DNA of 64,000 nt from Knoellia subterranea KCTC 19937 (GTDB lineage: Bacteria > Actinomycetota > Actinomycetes > Actinomycetales > Dermatophilaceae), in NCBI RefSeq assembly GCF_000768685.1, contig NZ_AVPK01000003.1, positions 186,001-250,000 of the forward strand, written 5' to 3'. This document shows, in pieces, positions 17,728 through 24,888 of the stretch. Each line of letters begins with the position of its first letter. The first letter of the stretch is position 1. The notes under the pieces were generated by a model that was not told the DNA's origin, ran no database searches, and was given only the letters and a program-made list of their open reading frames with translations. The translations under genes were made by a program, and so were the position numbers.

Positions 17728-18205
17728 GGAGCCCGGGAAGGACGCTCGTGGACGGCGCGGTCGTGGCGGCCCTCGGCAACGCAGGACGTGGACGCTCGCT
17801 CCGCTCGCTTCCGGTCAGGGGGGAGGGCGCGGATGGCTCTCGGGATGGTCGCCGGGCACGATGCGGGCAGGAACACCCCACGCTGCGGACGCAACACCGT
17901 TCGTGCGGTGCGGCCGGTCCGTTCGCCCTGTTCCCCTATAGGGGAGAACAGGGAACGGCCCGCCCCCGTGGTTGCACGGCGCCCGTTCCCCGTCATTGGA
18001 ACAGCTGGGAACAGAGGAACAACAGGACCCCGTCTTCCAACCTGACCAAGTACATCCGGGCGAGGGACGAGCCCGGGCCGCCCGGAGGGTCCGCCTGGCG
18101 CGCGGACTTGCCCGCGCCGCCCGGAGGGTCCGCCTGGCGCGCGGACTTGCCCGCGCCGCCCGTCCTTGATGCCGACCGGTCTGGCCCGTCGCGGGCGGTG
18201 ATCAC
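17728..18205. other. Noncoding repeat-rich segment of the island
   Basis: No credible gene. An imperfect palindrome at 17926-17953 (CCCTGTTC, then CCCC-TATA-GGGG, then GAACAGGG) is followed by several more GGGAAC/GTTCCC and GGAAC copies up to about 18025, and then by the 39-bp tandem repeats at 18078-18155. This layout upstream of a RepA-like ATPase suggests a replication origin or operator region of the ancestral element. It is inferred from structure only. Confidence 0.5.
18078..18155. repeat. 39-bp tandem repeat, two copies
   Basis: Copies at 18078-18116 and 18117-18155 are identical, and the first seven bases of a third copy follow. Each unit begins CCGCCCGGAGGGTCCGCCTG and contains a GTCCGC/GCGGAC inverted repeat. 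The array lies 50 bases before the ATPase gene. The period is a multiple of three, but the frame it would extend has no recognisable protein. Confidence 0.85.
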
Positions 18206-18775
18206 ATGACTGCCGGCAATGAAGAACGCCGCCCGGGCGGGGCGGCGTCCAAGGTCATCAGCGTGGTGGCGGGTGACACCAAGGATTCTACAACCGGTCA
18301 GTCGTGGCTGCCTGTCGCGCTCGACGGGGTCGTGGCCGGTCTCCAGAACGGCACGCTCAAGAGGCCTGCTCCGACCGTCGGCCGCTTGACCGGCGGCTCC
18401 CATTGGCTGTACGCCGGCCGCACTAACGGGCTCGCTGGCGAGTCCGGGTGCGGCAAGAGTTGGGCCGCGCTCCAGGCCGTCACCACCGAGATGGAGGACG
18501 GGCACACGGCTGTCTTCGTCGATTTCGAGGACGACGAGGTGGGCGTTGTCGCTCGGCTGCTCTCGATGGGTGTGGACCCGGGCGTGATCCAGGCCCGGTT
18601 CGTGTACATCCATCCAGACGAGCGGTTCATCCACGGCAAGCCGTACGTCGACGCGGTTGTGGAACAGAGGAAGCCCAGCCTTTGGGTGATCGACTCGACC
18701 GGCGAGTCGATGGCACTCGAGAGTTGTGACCCCAACTCCGACGACGCCGTCGCCACCCGGTTCCAGCTGAGTTGA
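18206..18775 (+). pseudogene. RepA-like AAA ATPase, C-terminally truncated
   Basis: The first 189 residues resemble the DnaB/RepA-type ATPases of actinobacterial integrative elements. The Walker A motif is GESGCGKSW at 78-86, the first Walker-B-like strand is AVFVDFEDDE, and the second is SLWVIDSTGESM. The family normally continues for roughly another 150-200 residues after DPNSDDAVA. Here the frame ends four residues later, at RFQLS. The break coincides with the start of the ArsC gene four bases on, so this is probably a rearrangement junction. Function is presumably lost. Confidence 0.7.
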
Positions 18776-18779
18776 CCCC

Positions 18780-19136
18780 ATGAGCGATGTCACCGTGCTG
18801 CACAACCCGAAGTGTTCGACCTCCCGCGCCGCCGTCGAGACGATCGCGGGTGCCGGGGTCGCGGCCGAGGTGCACCAGTACCTCAAGGCGCCCCTCGACG
18901 AGGCGGCGCTGCGCGAGCTCATCGGCAAGCTCGAGGACGAGCCGACCGACCTCGTGCGCCGCGACTCCTTCTTCTCGGACCAGGGCCTGACCGACGCCGA
19001 CGTCGCGACGGTCGAGCAGGTCGTCGCCGTCCTCGTCGAGCACCCGCGCCTCATGCAGCGCCCCGTGGTCATCAAGGGCGACCGGGCGATCATCGGTCGG
19101 CCCAAGGACCGGGTTGCTCCCTTCGTCCGGGGCTGA
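18780..19136 (+). CDS. ArsC/Spx-family arsenate reductase-like protein
   Basis: A 118-residue thioredoxin-fold protein of the glutaredoxin-dependent ArsC family. The catalytic cysteine is C12 in HNPKCSTSRAAVE. RPVVIKGDRAIIGRP near the C-terminus carries the arginine that supports oxyanion binding. No ars regulator or efflux gene is nearby, so a role in arsenate resistance is possible but not certain. YfgD/YffB-like housekeeping homologues have the same motifs. It begins right after the truncated ATPase. Confidence 0.82.
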   Translation: MSDVTVLHNPKCSTSRAAVETIAGAGVAAEVHQYLKAPLDEAALRELIGKLEDEPTDLVRRDSFFSDQGLTDADVATVEQVVAVLVEHPRLMQRPVVIKGDRAIIGRPKDRVAPFVRG

Positions 19137-19161
19137 CGCGCCCGAGGACTAGAGTGGAGTC

Positions 19162-19482
19162 ATGATCCTCATCGTCGTGAAGTTTCGCACCAAGCCCGAG
19201 TACACCGAGCGGTGGCCGGAGATCGTGGACGAGTTCACCCGGGCCACGCGCGCCGAGCCGGGCAACATCTTCTTCGAGTGGTCGAGGAGCCTGGAGACCA
19301 AGGACGAGTGGGTGCTCGTCGAGGCCTTCCAGGACGACGCCGCCGAGGCCCACGTCGGCAGTGACCACTTCGCGGCGGCCATGGAGTCGATGCGCCCGGC
19401 GATCACCGAGACCCCGCGCGTCATCAGCCGCACCGTCGAGGGCAGCGGCTGGGACGAGATGGGCGAGCTGAAGGTCGACTGA
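19162..19482 (+). CDS. Antibiotic biosynthesis monooxygenase (ABM) domain protein
   Basis: A 106-residue ferredoxin-like dimeric alpha-beta barrel protein of the ABM/YgiN quinol-monooxygenase superfamily, recognised by ILIVVKFRTKPEY, the central EPGNIFFEWSRSLE and FQDDAAEAHVGSDHFAAA with the conserved histidine. Members oxidise quinols or small aromatics without cofactors, or degrade heme. The substrate here is unknown. It lies 25 bases after the ArsC-like gene and is followed by an excellent terminator. Confidence 0.82.
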   Translation: MILIVVKFRTKPEYTERWPEIVDEFTRATRAEPGNIFFEWSRSLETKDEWVLVEAFQDDAAEAHVGSDHFAAAMESMRPAITETPRVISRTVEGSGWDEMGELKVD

Positions 19483-19499
19483 CCACTCAGCAGGAACTT

Positions 19500-19547
19500 C
19501 CCCGGCCTCGCAGGAGCTTCATCCTCGTGCGAGGCCGGGGATTTTTT
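19500..19547 (+). terminator. Rho-independent terminator after the ABM gene
   Basis: A perfect 13-bp stem (19500-19512 with 19528-19540; left arm CCCCGGCCTCGCA) followed by A and six T residues at 19542-19547. This is the clearest intrinsic terminator in the window. It ends the ArsC-ABM unit before the leftward kinase-like gene. Confidence 0.92.
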
Positions 19548-19561
19548 CGTGACCCGGGACG

Positions 19562-20791
19562 TCACGGGGCGGGTGAGGCGACCCGCCGCAGTGCCCCGTG
19601 GTCGATCAGGTCGGCGACCGCCGCGCCCACGATCCGCTCTGCCTCGGGGTGCTCCCCGAGTTCCGCGACGACGGTCGTGGTGAGGTCGGCGACGGTGACC
19701 GGTTCGCGCGCAGCCCGCCAGGCCACGGCCCCCGGACCGGCCAGGCGAAGGGGGCGTGGCCCGGCAAGCAGCAGCACCTGGCCGTCGCAGGCGATCGCGT
19801 CCGACCACGGCGCCCGGACCACCCGGGGCGGGGCCTGATCCGTGCGCATTCCCCCGGGGGAATGCGCAGTCCGGGGGGTGGGCTCGGGTGCGGAGCCCTC
19901 GTCGTCGCGGGGTAGGCGCTCCTGCGGGCGCGGGGGCAGGTGCTCCCAGGTCGGCGGCTCCACGGGAGCGGCCTGCGCCAGGTGCTCGGCGACGAGCTCG
20001 TGGCAGGTGTCGATCTCGGCGTAGACGAGCCGCGCAGGCGCGCCGCCGGCGGTCACGGCGCGGGCGAGGCGGTCGAGGCCGTCGTCCAGCCACCACGTCG
20101 ACGAGGTCTCCGGGAGCACGGCGAGCAGTTGGTCGACGAGCCCGACCGGCTCGATCCGCGACGAGGTCACCGCGGGGTCGCGGGCGAGGGTGAGCAGGGC
20201 GGCGATCCGCGGCGCGGGCGGGGTCGGGCCCAGACCCGACTTGTCCGGCGACGGCTCCGCGTTGTGCCACCGCTCGGCGGGGTCGATGACGAGCGACAGA
20301 GGCTTGGGGTGCGGCGCGATCCGCCCGTCGCCGCGCAGCACGACCGACTCGTCGGTGACATAGCCGAGCCGCTGGCCGAGGACCGAGGTCGCCGTCGACT
20401 TGCCGCCTCCGGAGGGGGCGACGAGCACGACCGCGCGGCCGTCGGCGTCGGCGAGCGCGGCGGCGTGCAGCAGGGTCACGCGTCCGCGCAGCCGGGTCAG
20501 CCCCCGTCGGGTGATCTCGCGGGAGAGGACATAGGGCAGGCGCTCGAGGTCGCTGGCGACGACCGTGGCTCCCCTCCCGTCGCCGGCCAGCCCGACGCGC
20601 AAGACCTGCGGCTCGTCGTCGAGGAGCAGGGTCGTCGGGTCGGTCGCGAGCGCGGCGCAGCGCCCCCAGCGGGCGCGCATCTCGGCGGCGGCAGCCGCGG
20701 GCAGCGCCGACAGGTCGAGGGTCCACGCGCACCCCATCGTCACGAGGTCCACCACCTCGTCCCCCGCCTCCTGCCCAGCCACCGCGTGCAC
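19562..20791 (-). CDS. HPr kinase-like P-loop protein with PqqD-like C-terminus
   Basis: A protein of up to 409 residues. The centre resembles the ATP-binding domain of HPr kinase-like proteins (LLHAAALAD, then the Walker A motif APSGGGKSTATSVL). A variable linker follows, and the last 80 residues (LRLAGPGAVAWRAAREPVTV) resemble PqqD-like peptide-recognition domains. Such proteins occur with peptide-maturation enzymes, but no precursor peptide or radical-SAM gene is visible here. The start is uncertain: GTG at 20791, GTG at 20782 (better spaced from AAGGGA) or ATG at 20737. A 26-bp palindrome sits in the linker. Confidence 0.65.
   Translation of the reverse strand: MHAVAGQEAGDEVVDLVTMGCAWTLDLSALPAAAAAEMRARWGRCAALATDPTTLLLDDEPQVLRVGLAGDGRGATVVASDLERLPYVLSREITRRGLTRLRGRVTLLHAAALADADGRAVVLVAPSGGGKSTATSVLGQRLGYVTDESVVLRGDGRIAPHPKPLSLVIDPAERWHNAEPSPDKSGLGPTPPAPRIAALLTLARDPAVTSSRIEPVGLVDQLLAVLPETSSTWWLDDGLDRLARAVTAGGAPARLVYAEIDTCHELVAEHLAQAAPVEPPTWEHLPPRPQERLPRDDEGSAPEPTPRTAHSPGGMRTDQAPPRVVRAPWSDAIACDGQVLLLAGPRPLRLAGPGAVAWRAAREPVTVADLTTTVVAELGEHPEAERIVGAAVADLIDHGALRRVASPAP
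19843..19868. repeat. Perfect 26-bp palindrome inside the kinase-like gene
   Basis: The sequence is self-complementary across its whole length with no spacer. Its left half is TGCGCATTCCCCC. It falls in the proline-rich linker of the kinase-like protein (encoding HSPGGM), so it looks like a short palindromic insertion tolerated there. No second copy was seen in the window. Confidence 0.8.
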
Positions 20792-20871
20792 TCCCTTCGC
20801 CGGGCGTCACTCTGCCAGAGAGGCCACGGTGCGGCGACGATCGCCGCCGACCGACCACTAGGCTCGGGCCC

Positions 20872-21327
20872 ATGCCGCGACCGCACGCAGCCGCGATCGT
20901 CGAGGACGCCTGGAACCGCCAGGTGGCCGGCGCCATGCGCCGCCGGGGTTGGGGCACCCGCGTGCTCGCTCACACCGGCTACGGCAGCACCGACCGCATC
21001 CGCGTCCTCGGCCGGGTCCTCATGACCCGGCGCCCCTATGCCCCCGCCGCCGCCGACGCCCGCGCCACGTGGCTGGAGCTGCGCACCGCCGACAACGAGC
21101 GAAGGGGGTGGCGCGTCTTCTTCACCACCCCGGCGGCGGGTGAGCCGGTCACCGTGACGATCGGCGAGCGCGAGTTCCGCACCCGGGTCGATCGCTCCGG
21201 GCTGCTCGACCTGACGATCACGGACCACGGGCTCGAGCCCGGCTGGCACGACCTGAGCATCTCCTCGCCGCGGGCCGCCGACACGACGGCGGCGGTCTTC
21301 GTCGTCGCGCCGGGCGAGACCTTCGGC
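20872..21327 (+). pseudogene. App1-like (DUF2183) protein, N-terminal fragment
   Basis: Residues 1-152 read like the N-terminal half of actinobacterial App1-family phosphatase-like proteins: IVEDAWNRQVAGAMRRRGWG, TGYGSTDRIRVLGRVLMTRR, then a beta-rich domain ending FVVAPGETFG. In intact members this is followed by a catalytic DxDxT motif. Here the frame runs on to 21567 through DNA that is antisense to a methylase fragment and has no similarity to the family. The catalytic half is therefore missing. Confidence 0.65.
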
Positions 21328-21395
21328 CGTCCCGCCGGCGCCACCGGCCCCGACCGACGAACGCACGACCCCCTGGGCCTCGAGCGTCCGATGCC

Positions 21396-21578
21396 CATGG
21401 CGACGGCGGAAGGCAGGGCATCGTTCAATGTCACGGCCCAGCCCCGCGACGCGGCGACGGCCGCTACTGATCCAGTCCCGCAGAAGGCGTCGACGAAGCG
21501 GCCATCGCCCGGATCACCAGCGAGGTCGAGGATCGCGTCCGCCACTCGCGCCTTGTTTCCGATGTAGCGAACTCCCAC
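21396..21578 (-). pseudogene. D12-class DNA adenine methylase, N-terminal fragment
   Basis: The first 61 residues match a D12/Dam-type N6-adenine methyltransferase: RYIGNKARVADAILD, then FVDAFCGTGSVAAVAASRGW (SAM-binding motif I) and TLNDALPSAVAM. A ribosome-binding sequence AAAGGAGGA precedes the GTG start. Past residue 61 the frame enters the antisense of the App1 junction and no methylase motifs (DPPY) follow. The gene was cut at about 21396 by the event that truncated the App1-like gene. Confidence 0.72.
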
Positions 21579-21902
21579 TACTCCTCCTTTGAGCCTCCGC
21601 TCCAGCGGACGCTGCGATTCAACAATGACTTCAACCTATCGGTCTGATCCGACAGGGCCTGAAGCACGCGCGGAGTAGCTCTCGTTGGTTGGACTTGGCT
21701 CTGACTGGCCACCTCCTCCTGAGCATGTGGCCGTAGGACAGGTCCCAACGGATCGCGAGCCGCGGGGCGCGCCGTGGGCGCTCCCGTAACCCCAATGTCG
21801 GCCAGTTCCGCCCAGGGTTGGACCGCGCGCTGAGGATTCTGTGCACGGTGCGTGCACGGTAGAGCTCGAACAAGCCTGCGAACTGCGGAAACGTCGCTCT
21901 CT
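21579..21902. other. Right arm of the island, noncoding
   Basis: No credible gene in these 320 bases. The segment includes the right copy of the palindrome-containing repeat at 21837-21862 (GTGCACG-GTG-CGTGCAC) and ends at the repeat inside menB. Base composition appears less GC-rich than the surroundings. Confidence 0.55.
21837..21862. repeat. Palindrome-containing repeat, right copy
   Basis: Matches 16674-16699 at 25 of 26 bases in the same orientation, the single difference being in the spacer of the GTGCACG/CGTGCAC inverted repeat. It lies 40 bases inside the right attachment repeat. It is a candidate binding site for the element's integrase or excisionase. Confidence 0.6.
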
Positions 21903-22857
21903 AGAAGTACCAGGGGAAGGGAGACCAGTCGGGGTCGCGCTTCTCGAGGAACTGGTCGCGCCCCTCGACGGCCTCGTCGGTCATGTATGCCAGGCGCGTC
22001 GCCTCACCGGCGAACACCTGCTGGCCCATGAGCCCGTCGTCGAGGAGGTTGAACGCGAACTTGAGCATGCGCTGCGCCTGCGGCGACTTCGCCATGATCT
22101 CGCGCGCCACCTGGAGGGCGTCCGACTCGAGTTCGGCGTGGTCGGACACGATGTTGACCGCGCCCATCCGGTGCATGTCCTCAGCCGTGTAGGCGCGGCC
22201 GAGGAAGAAGATCTCGCGGGCGAACTTCTGACCCACCATCTTGGCGAGGTAGGCCGAGCCGTAGCCGCCGTCGAAGGAGCCCACGTCGGCGTCCGTCTGC
22301 TTGAAGCGCGCGCGCTCGCGCGAGGCCATCGTCATGTCACACACGACGTGGAGCGAGTGACCGCCGCCGGCCGCCCATCCGTTGACGAGGCAGATGACGA
22401 CCTTGGGCATCGTGCGGATGAGGCGCTGGACCTCGAGGATGTGGAGGCGCCCGCCCTCGGCCTTCACGCGGCGCTCGTCGACGCCGCCGGCGGTGAGGTC
22501 GTCGGTGCCCTCCTGCGCGTACTGGTAGCCCGAGCGTCCACGGATCCGCTGGTCGCCGCCAGTGCAGAACGCCCAGCCGGCGGTCTCCTTCGAGGATCCC
22601 TCGCGCGGCGACGGCCCGTTGCCGGTGAGCAGCACGACGCCGACGTCGGGGGTGCGGCGGGCGTGGTCGAGCGCGCGGTAGAGCTCGTCGACCGTGTGCG
22701 GGCGGAACGCGTTGAGCACGTCGGGCCGGTCGAACGCGATGCGCACACAGCCCAGGTCCTTGGCCCGGTGGTAGGTGATGTCGGTGAAGTCGAAGCCCTC
22801 GACCTCATCCCACGCCGCCGGGTCGAACGTCTCACTCACGCCATCGATCGCACTCAC
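21901..22857 (-). CDS. menB: 1,4-dihydroxy-2-naphthoyl-CoA synthase
   Basis: A crotonase-fold enzyme of 318 residues that cyclises o-succinylbenzoyl-CoA to 1,4-dihydroxy-2-naphthoyl-CoA. Recognisable blocks are FDRPDVLNAFRPHTVDEL, the oxyanion-hole loop around WAFCTGGDQRIRG, VNGWAAGGGHSLHVVCDMT and the family C-terminus WSPFPWYF. The last six codons and the stop are the right copy of the island attachment repeat. The gene was remade by the incoming element and now ends with TAG, where the displaced original copy ends with TGA. The product is expected to be unchanged and functional. Confidence 0.96.
   Translation of the reverse strand: MSAIDGVSETFDPAAWDEVEGFDFTDITYHRAKDLGCVRIAFDRPDVLNAFRPHTVDELYRALDHARRTPDVGVVLLTGNGPSPREGSSKETAGWAFCTGGDQRIRGRSGYQYAQEGTDDLTAGGVDERRVKAEGGRLHILEVQRLIRTMPKVVICLVNGWAAGGGHSLHVVCDMTMASRERARFKQTDADVGSFDGGYGSAYLAKMVGQKFAREIFFLGRAYTAEDMHRMGAVNIVSDHAELESDALQVAREIMAKSPQAQRMLKFAFNLLDDGLMGQQVFAGEATRLAYMTDEAVEGRDQFLEKRDPDWSPFPWYF
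21903..21921. other. Right attachment-site repeat (attR) in the menB 3' end
   Basis: An exact 19-base copy of 16546-16564, lying over the last codons of menB. Integration into the 3' end of an essential gene, with restoration of its reading frame, is typical of tyrosine integrases. Confidence 0.8.
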
Positions 22858-22889
22858 GCGTCGCAGCCTAACTGCGGCCCGCCGGGTGT

Positions 22890-23315
22890 CTAGCCGAGGA
22901 TCGTGACATCGAGATCGGGGAAGCGCCAGAAGCCGCGGTCATAGGTCACGAAGCGCGCCCCCAGCGCCGTCGCTTGAGCAGTCAGCCAGACATCGCTGAG
23001 GTCCGAACCACGCATCCCCAACTGCATGACCAGGTCGTGGAAATGACCCCACGCCGCGGGCATCGGGGGAGTCGAGAGGGCCGCTGGAGCGCCGCGGACG
23101 GCCGCGCAGAATTCGAGGGCCTCTTCGGGGCGCAACGGACTCGACATGAGCCGTGGATGGGTCACGATGCGGGCGGTGCTCACGAGGGTGGACTCGAGGA
23201 CAGCCACCGTCTCTGCCCCGCCCAGAGCTGCCTCGAGCACCTCTCGTGCCTCGGCGTGGTGCTCACACGTGCGGTCGATCGCGTAGACGAATACGTTGAC
23301 GTCGAAGGCGATCAC
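22890..23315 (-). CDS. PIN-domain ribonuclease toxin (VapC family)
   Basis: A 141-residue PIN domain with the expected acidic residues: D5 (MIAFDVNVFVYAID), E41 (LESTLVSTARI), D105/D108 (GSDLSDVWLTAQA) and D126 (VTYDRGFW). Such toxins cleave RNA and are neutralised by the cognate antitoxin, here the upstream gene that overlaps it by four bases. The target RNA cannot be predicted. Confidence 0.88.
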   Translation of the reverse strand: MIAFDVNVFVYAIDRTCEHHAEAREVLEAALGGAETVAVLESTLVSTARIVTHPRLMSSPLRPEEALEFCAAVRGAPAALSTPPMPAAWGHFHDLVMQLGMRGSDLSDVWLTAQATALGARFVTYDRGFWRFPDLDVTILG

Positions 23316-23554
23316 GCGATCGGCTCGTTGTCACCCAATGCTTCGGCCAGCGCCTCCTTGTCGAGGATGTCCACGAGGGCGCCGCCACCTCCGAACGTGG
23401 GCAGCGTGAAGTTCGCCATCTCCGACGACCGAGCCCGCACCAGGTGCTCTCGCAGGGCCTCCTCGAGGACGCTGCTGACCGTCCGGTCGTCGCGTGCAGC
23501 TTCGAGACGAGCGGCCTTGAGCAGGTCGTCAGCAATGGTCACGGTCGTACGCAT
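23312..23554 (-). CDS. VapB-type ribbon-helix-helix antitoxin
   Basis: An 80-residue protein. Residues 1-40 (MRTTVTIADDLLKAARLEAA) form a ribbon-helix-helix DNA-binding domain, and the C-terminal segment (FGGGGALVDILDKEALAEAL) is the likely toxin-binding tail. Its stop overlaps the toxin start. A perfect 22-bp palindrome 17 bases upstream of the ATG is the probable autoregulatory operator. Confidence 0.85.
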   Translation of the reverse strand: MRTTVTIADDLLKAARLEAARDDRTVSSVLEEALREHLVRARSSEMANFTLPTFGGGGALVDILDKEALAEALGDNEPIA

Positions 23555-23570
23555 GACTCCAGTGCAGCAC

Positions 23571-23592
23571 GCGTTGCATCATGATGCAACGC
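23571..23592. promoter_or_regulatory. Palindromic operator of the vapBC pair
   Basis: A perfect 22-bp palindrome centred on CATCATGATG, with left arm GCGTTGCATCA. It sits between the leftward antitoxin gene and the rightward hypothetical gene, so the antitoxin may affect both. Confidence 0.75.
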
Positions 23593-23685
23593 CCTGTGGA
23601 TAACTCTCCGGGCCTGTCTCCGAACTCAGGCACTCTTCTGGTCAGAGCCGCATCGTCGCGGCCCACACAACCGGGAGGGAACGGC

Positions 23686-24531
23686 ATGAACGACAACGTC
23701 CTGAGCTTCGACCGCGATCGCGATCGCGAGCCGGAGTACGACTACCCCTACGACGACTACGGCTCCTATCTCGGATCGCCGTCGCGGGAACAGGACCTCG
23801 GCACGTTCCTCGAACTCGTCGTCATCGAGGACCAGATCGTGTCCCGCGAGCGCAAGCCGGTCGCGGGCAGCGAGTGGGAGTACGTCGCCCGCGAGCTGGG
23901 CCGCGGCCGTCCGGTGGAGCCCCCGACTCCACCCACCCCTCCTGCGCCGCCCGAGCACGAGCAAGTCCTGTCCTGGCTGTCCATCCTCGTGGGTGGCGAC
24001 GACGCTCTGGTCGAGCTGGATGCGGGCGAACTCCCTCAGGAGGAACTCGACCTCAGCGGGCTTCCCAACGACACTCACGAACGCCTGCGTCTGGTCGATG
24101 CCGAGGTGGAACGGGTGGCGCTTCTTGTCTTCGGAGCGGAGGTCCTCACAGCGGCGCGTCGGCTCTTGGTCAAAACCGCCCTGGCGCAGCCGTCGTTCCT
24201 CAAGGGTGTCGCGGGAGACGACGTCCTCGCCTGCGCCACCCTGACAGCCGTGGCCAAGGCCAATGACCTGGTGGGGCAGGGGAGGGTCGTTCCCGTGACG
24301 CTGATCCGCACACTCTTCAACCTCAAGTCAGCCCCGAACGAGAGGGTTCAGGCCATGATTCGCGCCGTGGCACCCCAGGGTGCCTTCCTCGGCGGCTGGC
24401 GTCGCCCCCTCCTCGGTGTCCCCGTCCTCGGGTCGCCCGACCTCCTCGTGGGGTCATTCCGAGGGGCCATCGTCACGGCCCGAGATGCGGCGCTCGCCCT
24501 GCGGGCGACCACCCCGGCGGTGGAGGCCTGA
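23686..24531 (+). CDS. Hypothetical protein with acidic N-terminus and helical C-terminus
   Basis: I do not recognise this 281-residue protein. The first 40 residues are rich in Asp, Arg and Tyr (DRDRDREPEYDYPYDDYG), then comes a mixed domain, a proline-rich linker (PTPPTPPAPPEHEQ) and an all-helical domain from about 95 to 281 with no membrane segment. The ATG at 23686 is chosen because GGGAGGGA precedes it, and the upstream in-frame extension covers the antitoxin operator. A perfect TTATCCACA DnaA-box sequence lies in the upstream region at 23596-23604 on the minus strand. Confidence 0.6.
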   Translation: MNDNVLSFDRDRDREPEYDYPYDDYGSYLGSPSREQDLGTFLELVVIEDQIVSRERKPVAGSEWEYVARELGRGRPVEPPTPPTPPAPPEHEQVLSWLSILVGGDDALVELDAGELPQEELDLSGLPNDTHERLRLVDAEVERVALLVFGAEVLTAARRLLVKTALAQPSFLKGVAGDDVLACATLTAVAKANDLVGQGRVVPVTLIRTLFNLKSAPNERVQAMIRAVAPQGAFLGGWRRPLLGVPVLGSPDLLVGSFRGAIVTARDAALALRATTPAVEA

Positions 24532-24533
24532 CG

Positions 24534-24779
24534 TCAGCGCTGCCAGCCGTAGGCGGCATCGCCCTCAGCGGCAACGACCTCATCGGGGACTACGACGAAG
24601 TGGGTGCGCTCGGCCTCGGTGAGCGAGGCCGGGTCCACCGCTCCGTCGGGGTCGACCTGCCCGAGATAGGTACGCAGGGCCTGCTCGGCGAAGTCGTTCC
24701 AGCTCAGGCCGGCCCCCTTGGCGTACCCACGAGCCTGCTTGAGCAGGGCGGAGTCGAGGCTGATCGTCGTCGTCTGCAT
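24534..24779 (-). CDS. Orphan ribbon-helix-helix protein
   Basis: An 81-residue protein beginning MQTTTISLDSALLKQARGYA, a ribbon-helix-helix pattern like CopG/VapB antitoxins, with an acidic C-terminal tail. No toxin gene accompanies it on either side. It could be a single-gene regulator or the survivor of a lost toxin-antitoxin pair. The ATG at 24779 is the only start that leaves the fold intact at the front. The longer upstream frame overlaps the divergent VOC gene. Confidence 0.65.
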   Translation of the reverse strand: MQTTTISLDSALLKQARGYAKGAGLSWNDFAEQALRTYLGQVDPDGAVDPASLTEAERTHFVVVPDEVVAAEGDAAYGWQR

Positions 24780-24888
24780 CTCTCCATCGCAGCCCATCCG
24801 ACGGCCCGCGGCAAGGGTCGGAACCCTCCAAACCGAGCCGCCAGAAACTGGATGGGCCGCACGTCGGGCGCCCGAGTAGGTTCGGTGC

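Larger units (their letters stand above)
16546..21921. mobile_element. Decayed integrative element at the 3' end of menB
   Basis: A 5.4-kb segment bounded by a 19-bp direct repeat, one copy being the end of menB. The integrase remnant lies just inside the left repeat, as is normal for tyrosine-integrase elements. An excisionase remnant and a RepA-like ATPase recall the small integrative elements of actinobacteria (pSAM2-like). The region has several broken genes, noncoding repeats, and no copy of the CGGCATAC octamer that is common outside. ArsC, ABM and HprK-like genes lie within the boundaries. Whether they came with the element or are older chromosomal genes trapped by rearrangement is not resolved. 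Confidence 0.72.

Noticed and set aside
18078-18155. Tandem repeats considered as a CRISPR array
   Set aside because: The two 39-bp units are contiguous with no spacers, and no cas genes are present.
21328-21567. C-terminal continuation of the App1-like frame
   Set aside because: It is antisense to a methylase fragment, lacks the family's catalytic motif, and is low-complexity. It is treated as readthrough past a breakpoint.
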